This document shows positions 1 through 5,230 of a DNA stretch of 5,230 nucleotides, piece by piece. Source of the DNA: Planctomycetota bacterium (GTDB taxonomy: Bacteria > Planctomycetota > Phycisphaerae > Sedimentisphaerales > Anaerohalosphaeraceae); contig QNBS01000191.1 in NCBI GenBank assembly GCA_003644175.1, positions 1 to 5,230 on the forward strand, written 5' to 3'. Within the stretch, counting starts at the first letter, position 1. Each line of letters starts with the position of its first letter. The notes beneath the pieces were generated by a model. The model made no database searches. It was not told the origin of the DNA and saw only the letters and a program-made list of their open reading frames with translations. The position numbers and the translations under genes are program-made.

Positions 1-1028
1 CTCCGGGACGCTACCGCTTAGAAAGGCTTTTGGCCCTGATTTCGCCGGCGGCGCAAAACTTCCTCGAAGAAATGGCTCAACAGGCCCGGCAGTTGACGAT
101 TCAGCGGTTCGGCAGAACCATCCGGCTCTATGCGCCGCTCTATGTTTCAAACTACTGCCTCAACAGTTGTCTCTACTGCGGCTATAACGCCGAGACTACC
201 TGCGACCGCACGCGACTGTCCGTTGACGAGGCGATTGCCGAAGCCGACATCCTTGCTGCGCAAGGCTTTCGGCGCATACTGCTTGTCAGCGGCGAGGACC
301 CCGAATTTGTCACCGTCGACTACCTTACCCGGGTCGCCTGCCGTCTCAAATCGAAGTTCAGCAGCATATCCGTCGAGATATATCCCATGAGCCGGGGCGA
401 TTATGAAAGGCTCTTCGCCGCCGGCATTGACGGCGTTGCCCTCTATCAGGAAACTTACAACCGCCGCCTCTACAGCGAATACCATATCTCAGGTCCCAAG
501 AGCGATTATGACTATCGCCTCGACACGCATGATCGGACCGCGTCGGCGGGGATGCGGCGACTCGGCCTGGGCGCACTGCTCGGACTCGGCGACTGGCGCG
601 TCGAAACGCTTGCGCTGGCCGAGCACGCCGCCTGGCTGATGAAAAAATACTGGCGATGCCGGGTGTCGTTTTCGTTTCCGAGACTCAGACCGGCAAACCA
701 TGTCCTGCCGCACTTCGAACATCTGATCACCGACGCCGAGCTTGTCCGTATGATGTTGGCCCTGCGACTTTGCTTTGCCGACGCCGGTATCGTCCTGTCC
801 ACGCGCGAAAATGCCTCGCTGCGCGACAACCTGGCCCGGCTCTGTGTTACCCGAATGAGCGCCGGCTCAAAAACCAGCCCCGGCGGATACGGCGGGCGCT
901 TACAGTCCCAGGAACAGTTCGAGATCGACGATAATCGCTCGCCCGCCGAAGTAGCCGCCATGATCCGCTCAAGCGGCCGCGAGTGTGTCTGGAAGGATTG
1001 GGATACCGCCTTTACCGGCGGGGAGTAA
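1..1028 (+). CDS. thiH: 2-iminoacetate synthase ThiH (5'-truncated by window edge)
   Basis: Radical-SAM tyrosine lyase: it cleaves L-tyrosine to 2-iminoacetate (dehydroglycine) and p-cresol, supplying the C-N unit for ThiG in thiazole synthesis; cytoplasmic, oxygen-sensitive. Counting from the TTG at base 30, the visible part shows the Fe-S motif C43-x3-C47-x2-C50 (bases 156-179), SGED 88-91, YQETY 139-143, SFPRLRP 215-221, STRE 257-260, KTSPGGY 281-287 and the ThiH C-terminal signature WKDWD 321-325. The TTG at 30 is not the true start: the frame is open to the window edge and reads PGRYRLERLLALISPAA, matching the internal ThiH segment before SPAA. Complete ThiH is about 370 residues, so roughly 30-40 residues lie upstream. 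HydG is a relative, but the length and the ending at WKDWD favour ThiH. Stop TAA at 1026-1028. Convergent with the receiver gene. Confidence 0.93.
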   Translation, partial: PGRYRLERLLALISPAAQNFLEEMAQQARQLTIQRFGRTIRLYAPLYVSNYCLNSCLYCGYNAETTCDRTRLSVDEAIAEADILAAQGFRRILLVSGEDPEFVTVDYLTRVACRLKSKFSSISVEIYPMSRGDYERLFAAGIDGVALYQETYNRRLYSEYHISGPKSDYDYRLDTHDRTASAGMRRLGLGALLGLGDWRVETLALAEHAAWLMKKYWRCRVSFSFPRLRPANHVLPHFEHLITDAELVRMMLALRLCFADAGIVLSTRENASLRDNLARLCVTRMSAGSKTSPGGYGGRLQSQEQFEIDDNRSPAEVAAMIRSSGRECVWKDWDTAFTGGE

Positions 1029-1042
1029 TAAATCCTCACCGG
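1015..1042. terminator. Candidate hairpin between convergent genes
   Basis: CCGGCGGGGA (1015-1024) can pair with TCCTCACCGG (1033-1042) across an 8-base loop, giving a 10-position stem with one mismatch and one G-U. The stem spans the thiH stop codon. It is followed on + only by a weak TTT (1046-1048), and there is no U-run on the - side, so a classical intrinsic terminator is not well supported. The position between convergent genes only 23 bases apart is what makes it plausible. Confidence 0.3.
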
Positions 1043-1051
1043 CAATTTCCA

Positions 1052-1441
1052 CTACCATGCCGAGCGGGATTCCAGCGCCATTGTGATCCTGGCCAGAAGC
1101 ATCTCATAATCAAACGGCTTGACGACATACGAATCCGCTCCGCCATTCAGCGCCTTGGCGATACTGTCTTCGTCGGCAAGCGCGGTGACGATAATCACCG
1201 GAATATCCTCCGTCCGCTTTGAGGACCGCAGCTTCTCCAGGGTGGCCGGCCCGTCCATGTTCGGCATGACATTGTCCAGCAGGATGACATCCGGCTGCTC
1301 ACACCGGGCCTTGCTGATGCATTCGACTCCGTCGTTGGCGACGATCACCTCGTAGCCGCTTATCTCCAGGCTCTTGCCTATGATACGCGTCATATCCGGC
1401 TCGTCGTCGGCCAACAGAATTTTCGCCGTCTTTACTTTCAA
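1052..1441 (-). CDS. Stand-alone CheY-like response regulator (receiver only)
   Basis: A 129-residue single receiver domain with no output domain, presumably the phosphoacceptor partner of the kinase encoded just upstream. All canonical residues are present: the acidic pair D12-D13 (in LLADDEPD), phosphoacceptor D56 (in LLDNVMP), T86 (in PVIIVTA), Y105, and K108-P109 (in SYVVKPF). The length equals one receiver fold. The start is a TTG at 1441-1439, chosen because no in-frame ATG lies between it and the kinase stop and because it leaves the usual short lead before the first beta strand. The nearby ATG at 1461 is in another frame. The gene follows the kinase stop by 23 bases and is probably in the same transcript. 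Such proteins act by protein-protein contact or as phosphorelay intermediates; the target cannot be read from this window. Confidence 0.9.
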   Translation of the reverse strand: MKVKTAKILLADDEPDMTRIIGKSLEISGYEVIVANDGVECISKARCEQPDVILLDNVMPNMDGPATLEKLRSSKRTEDIPVIIVTALADEDSIAKALNGGADSYVVKPFDYEMLLARITMALESRSAW

Positions 1442-1452
1442 CTTCTCTTTTT

Positions 1453-1456
1453 CTCC
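1453..1456 (-). promoter_or_regulatory. Ribosome binding site for the receiver gene
   Basis: On the - strand a GGAG lies 11 bases before the TTG at 1441, followed by a purine-rich AAAAAGAGAAG stretch. The spacing is on the long side, but it is the only Shine-Dalgarno-like match near the start and supports initiation at TTG. It sits between the kinase stop codon (1465) and the receiver start. Confidence 0.4.
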
Positions 1457-1464
1457 GTCATGCT

Positions 1465-3018
1465 CTATTCTTCTCTGAGCTTGTGTCGTCTCTCCATGAT
1501 CGGCAAAACAAAGTACACCGTCGTCCCCTTGCCTAATTCCGATTCCGCCCAGATTCTGGCGTTATGCTTCTTTATGATCTGCTTTGAGATGGCCAGCCCC
1601 AATCCCGAACCGCCCATCTTTGGCCCATTGCCCACAGCCAACTGCTCGAACTCGCCGAATATCCTGGGCAGATCCTCGCTCCTGATCCCCGGCCCCGTAT
1701 CCTGCACCGACACCTGCACGGTATTATCACGGCATGAAGTCCTTATCGTAACACAGCCTTCCTTAGTAAATCTGATCCCGTTGCTAATCACGTTTGTCAG
1801 CACCTGCTGGATACGATCTTTGTCGAAGACGATTATCGGCGCTGTCTCATCAAGATCCGTTACGAGCTGAAGCCCTCTTTCATTGACCAGCGGCATCATC
1901 GTCTCGGCGATTTCCCGAACCACGGCGTTGATATCGTTTTTGCGCATGTCAAGTTTCATCTTGCCGCTTTTGAGCTTCTGAAAATCCAGCAGGTCATTGA
2001 TCAGTCGCGACAGCCGTTCGGAATTTCGCCGGGCAATCTCGAGAAGTTCCTTCTGATCGCCATTCAAGGGCCCCGCCGCTTCCGTCAGGACCAGGCGGAT
2101 TCCCTCCTTGATCGCCGTCAGGGGCGTGCGAACCTCGTGCGACGCCATCGAGATAAACTGCGTCCTGGCCGCAATCGCCTCCTCACGCGCCTTTTCCAAC
2201 TGCTTTCGTTCTGTGATATCGTGCGTGACCGAGACAAAATGACTGATCTCGCCGCGTCCGTCGCAGATCGGACTGATGGCCGTCTCCATCGTAAAGAAAC
2301 CGCCGTTTTTTCGCCTGTCAACCATTTCGCGCCTCCAGACCTTACCCGAACGTATAGTTTGCCACATTTGGCTGTAAAACCGGGCGTCGTACCGCCCGCT
2401 TTTCAGAATTCGCGGAGTAGAACCGATAACCTCCCCCGGCTCGTAACCGGTCAGACGCCCAAAGGCCGCATTCACCCAGACAATAACGCCCCGATGGTCG
2501 GTAATCATGATCGCATCGTCGATCGCTTCCATGGCTTTGATCTGAAGTTGGAGACCCACGTGCGCCTTGCTCAACTTATTCATTGACGCCGAAAGCTTCA
2601 GCACGTGTTTCTCGGCGGCCTTTCGCCGCATATAAAGCTCGACAAGAAACCGTATCCTGCCCCGCAGCATCTCAGGCGCCGGCGGCCAGGCCATGAAATC
2701 ATATGCTCCCCTTTTCATCGCCCTGGCGGCCTTCCTTTCACCGCCCTTCCTGCCGACAAGGATCACCGGCAAAAACCTGTTCCTTTCGCTCCCGCCCAGC
2801 CATTCAACCACCTTAAGGCCGTCCATATCCGGCAGCTTCGTGCCGATCACGGCCGCTGCGTAATCATGCTCCGAGACAAGCCCAAACGCCTCCTGCCCCG
2901 ACGTAGCGCGTGCAAATTCCACATCCAGCCGGCGCAGAATCTTTTGCACCGCGGACAGATTGTCGGGATTTGCGTCCACGATCAGCACCTCCGGCTTCTT
3001 GTCTATAACTCCGGTCAT
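1465..3018 (-). CDS. Soluble PAS-domain sensor histidine kinase with degenerate N-terminal receiver
   Basis: A 517-residue cytoplasmic histidine kinase with no membrane segment. Domains: receiver-like fold about 9-125; helical linker about 128-162; PAS/PAC about 162-275 (WVNAAFGRLTGYEPGEVIG, ending VTHDITERKQLE); HisKA about 283-354 with phosphoacceptor H294 in SHEVRTP; HATPase_c about 390-507 with N box N409/N413, G1 box DTGPGI at 440-445, F box FGEF 454-457, and G2 box GSGLGLAI 470-477. The receiver fold has lost its chemistry: A16 replaces the second acidic residue, G59 the phosphoacceptor Asp, G89 the Thr/Ser and W111 the Lys. The kinase core looks intact. ATG at 3018 is chosen because it gives a normal lead to the first strand. 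An in-frame GTG at 3039, with AGGA 11 bases upstream, would add MWGQCFC. It is upstream partner of the receiver gene. The signal sensed by PAS is not deducible. Confidence 0.92.
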   Translation of the reverse strand: MTGVIDKKPEVLIVDANPDNLSAVQKILRRLDVEFARATSGQEAFGLVSEHDYAAAVIGTKLPDMDGLKVVEWLGGSERNRFLPVILVGRKGGERKAARAMKRGAYDFMAWPPAPEMLRGRIRFLVELYMRRKAAEKHVLKLSASMNKLSKAHVGLQLQIKAMEAIDDAIMITDHRGVIVWVNAAFGRLTGYEPGEVIGSTPRILKSGRYDARFYSQMWQTIRSGKVWRREMVDRRKNGGFFTMETAISPICDGRGEISHFVSVTHDITERKQLEKAREEAIAARTQFISMASHEVRTPLTAIKEGIRLVLTEAAGPLNGDQKELLEIARRNSERLSRLINDLLDFQKLKSGKMKLDMRKNDINAVVREIAETMMPLVNERGLQLVTDLDETAPIIVFDKDRIQQVLTNVISNGIRFTKEGCVTIRTSCRDNTVQVSVQDTGPGIRSEDLPRIFGEFEQLAVGNGPKMGGSGLGLAISKQIIKKHNARIWAESELGKGTTVYFVLPIMERRHKLREE

Positions 3019-3042
3019 GCAGAAACACTGCCCCCACACAGA

Positions 3043-3070
3043 ATTGTAAGTCCTAATATAACTCGGTCAG
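3043..3070 (-). promoter_or_regulatory. Candidate sigma-70-type promoter for the kinase-receiver pair
   Basis: Reading the - strand, CTGACC (3070-3065) is followed after 16 bases by TACAAT (3048-3043), a 4/6 and a 5/6 match to the consensus -35 and -10. Transcription would begin near 3036, just inside the alternative GTG codon at 3039. If real, that would force use of the ATG at 3018. The -35 match is weak and promoter consensus may differ in this organism. Confidence 0.27.
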
Positions 3071-3118
3071 GCAAGGTGTGTACTTTAACGCGGCAGGCGT
3101 GATTTGACTGTGCCGGGT

Positions 3119-3130
3119 GTGGTATTATTC
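3119..3130. repeat. 12-bp direct repeat, left copy
   Basis: GTGGTATTATTC, identical to bases 3262-3273. The two copies bracket the palindromic element and start 143 bases apart. The arrangement looks like a target-site duplication or a duplicated gene tail. Beyond the perfect 12 bases the flanks keep only patchy similarity. Confidence 0.6.
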
Positions 3131-3146
3131 CAATCCTTCAAGAATA

Positions 3147-3248
3147 TTGCGCTTGGGTGGCAGCCACCGAACGCAGTGAGGTGGATGGTTTAAGCCCAGC
3201 ATCCCCATCCACTTGCGCTTCGCTCCAGTGGCTGCCACCCAGACGCAA
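3147..3248. repeat. Complex palindromic (REP/MITE-like) intergenic element
   Basis: The outer arms 3147-3167 and 3228-3248 are inverted repeats matching at 19 of 21 positions, with the core GGGTGGCAGCCAC (3155-3167) mirrored by GTGGCTGCCACCC (3228-3240). A second inner pair, GTGGATGG (3181-3188) and CCATCCAC (3205-3212), is perfect and encloses a 16-base loop. Between outer and inner arms the two sides differ, but each can fold alone: CCACC (3164-3168) with GGTGG (3180-3184), and CCACT (3209-3213) with AGTGG (3227-3231). The element can therefore form a long hairpin or a branched structure. It lies in the roughly 230-base spacer between the ATPase and kinase genes, all read on -. No U-run follows it, so a simple terminator is unlikely. 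A REP-like mRNA-stabilising structure or a small non-autonomous mobile element is more plausible. The remainder of the spacer shows only a weak promoter candidate. Confidence 0.8.
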
Positions 3249-3261
3249 TTATTTAAGAGGC

Positions 3262-3273
3262 GTGGTATTATTC
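3262..3273. repeat. 12-bp direct repeat, right copy
   Basis: GTGGTATTATTC, identical to 3119-3130. On the - strand it reads GAATAATACCAC and contains the last sense codon (Glu) and the TAA stop of the ATPase gene, so the repeat lies exactly at the 3' end of that gene and leaves it intact. Confidence 0.6.
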
Positions 3274-4323
3274 GAGCACGTGAAGATTCTCCCGGGGCAG
3301 GATAGCGGCCAGTTTCGCCGTTTGGGCCGCCATTATCTTCCTGAATACGGCGTGTGAGACGTGCGCGACCAGATCGAGGGAGCCTTCCAATTCCACCCGC
3401 ACATGGCTGCCGAAATCGCGCCATTGCGAAATACAGACTTCAAACCGGTTCCGGCCGCCGTTATTACCGTCGGCGATCTCAATCAGCACATCTTCGGGCC
3501 GAATAACCAACTGCACCGTCCCCTCGCGGCGACCCGGCACGGCCAGGTTAATCTCGCCAATCCTGACCGTGCAGGCGTCAGAGTCCGGTAAAGACTCCGC
3601 CGCAGTACCCGTGAAAATGTTCTCGCAGCGCATAAAACGCGCCACAAATTCATTCCTGCACTTGCGCAGCAATTCATCCAGCGACCCTGTCTGCTCGATC
3701 CTGCCGTTATTCAGTATCGCGGCGCGATCGGCGACCGAAAACGCCTCCTCCAGATTATGGCTTACGTGCATCACCGTCAGCTTCAGGTCCTTCTGTACGC
3801 GACGAAGCATCGAACAGATGTTCTGCCGCGTCGCCTCGTCAAGAGCACAAACCGGCTCGTCAAGCAAAAGCACCTGCGGCGCCATGACCAATGCCCGCCC
3901 AAGGGCGGCTCGCTGCTTCTCGCCTCCGCTCAAACCCGGCACGCTTCGCTCTAAAAGATGGCTGATCCCCAACATCTCAGCGGTCTCATTGACCCTGAAG
4001 GCAACCGTCTTCGGGCTGTTGCCGGCGGCGCGCAGACCGAACGCGATATTCCGCCGCACGGTCAGATGCGGAAACAGCGCATAATCCTGCGGCACATAGC
4101 CGATATTGCGTTTGCGAGGCTCGTCATGGGTGATATCGGCGCCGTCCAACAGAATCCTGCCGGAGGCTGCTTTTCTCAGTCCGCAAAGACACTCCAGAAA
4201 AATGGTCTTGCCCGAACCGGGCGGGCCAAGGAGAACGAAGTACTCGTTGCGCAGCATCTCAATGCCGACCGAGTCCAGCCGAAACTCGCCTATCTCAAAT
4301 GTCAAATCCTGTGTGCAAATCAT
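3268..4323 (-). CDS. wtpC: Molybdate/tungstate-type ABC importer, ATP-binding subunit
   Basis: Cytoplasmic ATPase that powers oxyanion uptake through the permease encoded just upstream. It has 351 residues, typical of WtpC/ModC/CysA-type subunits. Walker A GPPGSGKT 33-40; Q-loop Q79; signature LSGGEKQR 131-138; Walker B VLLLDEP 151-157 with E156; D-loop CALD 159-162 (Cys where Ser/Asn is usual); switch H189. A C-terminal TOBE-like region follows from about 267 (QLVIRPEDVLI), after the segment RFMRCENIFTG that resembles WtpC relatives. The start is the ATG at 4323-4321, which overlaps the permease stop as ATGA. A longer in-frame reading to 4611 only crosses the permease gene and is not used. 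No Shine-Dalgarno stands before the ATG, so translational coupling is likely. Mo/W rather than sulfate or another anion is inferred from overall resemblance; specificity resides mainly in the unseen binding protein. Confidence 0.87.
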   Translation of the reverse strand: MICTQDLTFEIGEFRLDSVGIEMLRNEYFVLLGPPGSGKTIFLECLCGLRKAASGRILLDGADITHDEPRKRNIGYVPQDYALFPHLTVRRNIAFGLRAAGNSPKTVAFRVNETAEMLGISHLLERSVPGLSGGEKQRAALGRALVMAPQVLLLDEPVCALDEATRQNICSMLRRVQKDLKLTVMHVSHNLEEAFSVADRAAILNNGRIEQTGSLDELLRKCRNEFVARFMRCENIFTGTAAESLPDSDACTVRIGEINLAVPGRREGTVQLVIRPEDVLIEIADGNNGGRNRFEVCISQWRDFGSHVRVELEGSLDLVAHVSHAVFRKIMAAQTAKLAAILPRENLHVLE

Positions 4324-5144
4324 AATTTCAACTGCACCCTTCCGCCGACCATCCGAATGGTGATGATCGCCGCCAGGGCGACAAGTATCATCAGCAGCGC
4401 CACGGCAAGGGCCGCCTCCAGATTGCCGATGGACTGCTCGAGAAAAATAGTGGTGCTGAGCACTTCGGTCCTGCCGCGAAACGACCCGACAAAGATCAGC
4501 AAAGGACCGAACAATCCGAACGCCCGCGCCCACGTAAGTATTCCGCCGGCGATAATGCCGTTGGCCGCAAGCGGCAGCGACACCCGCATGAAACTTTGGC
4601 GCTGCGTACAACCCAATGTCAGCGCCACATTCTCGAATCGTCTGTCAATATCGTCAAACGCCGTCTTTACCGACCGGATGGCGTAGCTGGCCGCAACCAG
4701 GAACTGGCAAAGCACAATTCCCCTGGGCTGAAACCAAAACTCCAGGCCTAAATCTTCCTGTATCCACTTCCCCAAACCCGTCTGCGAGAAAAACACCAGC
4801 AACGTAAGACCCGCAACCAGCGGAGGGAAGATGATAGGCAGATCGATAATCGCGTCAATCACCGCGTGGGCTGGAAATCTGTACCGGCTCAGGATGTACC
4901 CCAGGGGGACGGCAAAAAGCAGCGAGATAAAAGTTGTCAGGACGCTCGTCCAGATACTCATCCAAAGGGCGTGCCGAATATCATGCGATCCAATAACTTT
5001 GAGCACCGCCTCTTTGTCGATATACAGAACGTCGGCGATAATCAGCGTCAGGATAAAGGCCACGAACACGGCCAGCATGAAAGCGCAGGCGCCGGTGAAG
5101 AGACGATCTCTTATTCCTCTGTTCGGTGTGTTACCACGTCTCAA
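4320..5144 (-). CDS. wtpB: Molybdate/tungstate-type ABC importer, permease subunit
   Basis: Inner-membrane channel subunit of an oxyanion importer, 274 residues, ModB/WtpB-like. Six hydrophobic segments at about 17-39, 59-86, 97-118, 141-155, 193-220 and 243-263. The cytoplasmic coupling loop that contacts the ATPase is at about 170-192 (FENVALTLGCTQRQ then VSLPLA), with the conserved G178 and L190-P191 of the EAA motif. LPIIFPPLVAG at 102-112 fits the ModB family. The start is the TTG at 5144-5142, supported by AAGGA nine bases upstream. The nearest upstream ATG (5161) is in another frame and stops at once. Its TGA overlaps the ATPase start by four bases. The matching substrate-binding protein should lie upstream, past the right edge. 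Members moving related anions cannot be excluded. Confidence 0.86.
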   Translation of the reverse strand: MRRGNTPNRGIRDRLFTGACAFMLAVFVAFILTLIIADVLYIDKEAVLKVIGSHDIRHALWMSIWTSVLTTFISLLFAVPLGYILSRYRFPAHAVIDAIIDLPIIFPPLVAGLTLLVFFSQTGLGKWIQEDLGLEFWFQPRGIVLCQFLVAASYAIRSVKTAFDDIDRRFENVALTLGCTQRQSFMRVSLPLAANGIIAGGILTWARAFGLFGPLLIFVGSFRGRTEVLSTTIFLEQSIGNLEAALAVALLMILVALAAIITIRMVGGRVQLKL

Positions 5145-5230
5145 TCCGACAATTCCTTCATACTAATAACGGTGGGCCAAATATGAAAACCCGGCTCAAA
5201 AGATTTTCCAATGGTCAAACTCATACCACA
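5141..5230 (-). CDS. Possible 3' end of an upstream gene (unidentified)
   Basis: An open frame enters from the right edge and ends with TGA at 5143-5141, overlapping the permease TTG as TTGA. It reads CGMSLTIGKS, then FEPGFHIWPTV, then ISMKELSD. The four-base overlap mirrors the ATGA overlap of the next gene pair and argues for coding. Against it, third-position GC is low compared with the other genes, and I do not recognise the peptide as a Mo/W-binding protein tail. The alternative frame WYEFDHWKIF stops at 5198-5196. The stretch could instead be the leader of the permease gene. Confidence 0.3.
   Translation of the reverse strand, partial: CGMSLTIGKSFEPGFHIWPTVISMKELSD
5154..5158 (-). promoter_or_regulatory. 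Ribosome binding site for the permease gene
   Basis: On the - strand AAGGA lies nine bases before the TTG at 5144. It is the strongest Shine-Dalgarno match in the window and is the main reason for accepting the TTG start. Confidence 0.6.

Noticed and set aside
30..32. TTG at 30 as the thiH start
   Set aside because: The frame is open to base 1 and the upstream residues match the conserved ThiH segment before SPAA, so the gene is truncated by the window rather than starting here.
1..1028. HydG (hydrogenase maturase) instead of ThiH
   Set aside because: The protein ends at WKDWD plus a short tail, as ThiH does, and lacks the C-terminal extension with a second Fe-S motif expected for HydG.
2605..3102. 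165-residue + strand open frame opposite the kinase N-terminus
   Set aside because: Antisense to a clear receiver/PAS kinase gene and without recognisable motifs.
3147..3248. The palindrome as a standard intrinsic terminator or CRISPR-like repeat
   Set aside because: No U-tract follows on either strand, and there is only one unit without regularly spaced copies.
3125..3424. 99-residue - strand frame crossing the palindrome into the ATPase 3' end
   Set aside because: It is out of frame with the ATPase and reads through the repeat; no recognisable domain. Its tail is of interest only for the direct-repeat question.
4324..4611. In-frame upstream extension of the ATPase gene (96 extra residues)
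   Set aside because: It lies wholly within the permease coding region in another frame, has no ABC-domain similarity, and the ATG at 4323 with ATGA overlap gives the expected family N-terminus.
3958..4686. 242-residue + strand open frame
   Set aside because: Antisense to the ATPase and permease, both of which have full family motifs; a shadow frame in GC-rich coding DNA.

Overview
The window is a compact bacterial segment of moderately high GC. It holds five well-supported protein genes and one short uncertain reading frame at the right edge. Only the first gene lies on the + strand. Everything from base 1052 to the end reads on the - strand, so thiH and the regulator genes converge at about 1030-1050.

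Layout. (1) 1-1028 (+): the 3' part of thiH, the radical-SAM tyrosine lyase of thiamine thiazole synthesis, whose 5' end is outside the window. (2) 1052-1441 (-): a stand-alone CheY-like receiver. (3) 1465-3018 (-): a soluble hybrid-type histidine kinase with degenerate receiver, PAS, HisKA and HATPase parts, 23 bases upstream of the receiver and almost certainly co-transcribed with it. (4) 3040-3267: a non-coding spacer holding a roughly 100-bp complex palindrome flanked by 12-bp direct repeats. (5) 3268-4323 (-) and 4320-5144 (-): the ATPase and permease of a molybdate/tungstate-type ABC importer, overlapping by ATGA. (6) 5141-5230 (-): a possible 3' end of a further upstream gene.

How they work together. 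The permease and ATPase form an oxyanion importer whose substrate-binding protein is not visible and would be expected upstream, beyond the right edge. The kinase and receiver form a cytoplasmic phosphotransfer pair without a DNA-binding output in the window. Whether the pair is functionally tied to the transporter is unknown, because the palindromic element separates them. ThiH, the oxygen-sensitive alternative to glycine oxidase ThiO, together with Mo/W uptake, would suit an anaerobic or facultative lifestyle.

Organism. This is a bacterium; three of the five genes appear to use TTG or lack a visible ATG start. The palindrome with GGGTGGCAGCCAC ends resembles dispersed repeats I associate with Planctomycetota (Phycisphaerae-like) genomes, but that is an impression from memory, not a demonstrated assignment. 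I do not see a wholly new system here. The most distinctive items are the palindromic element with its flanking repeats and the receiver domain that has lost its phosphorylation residues.
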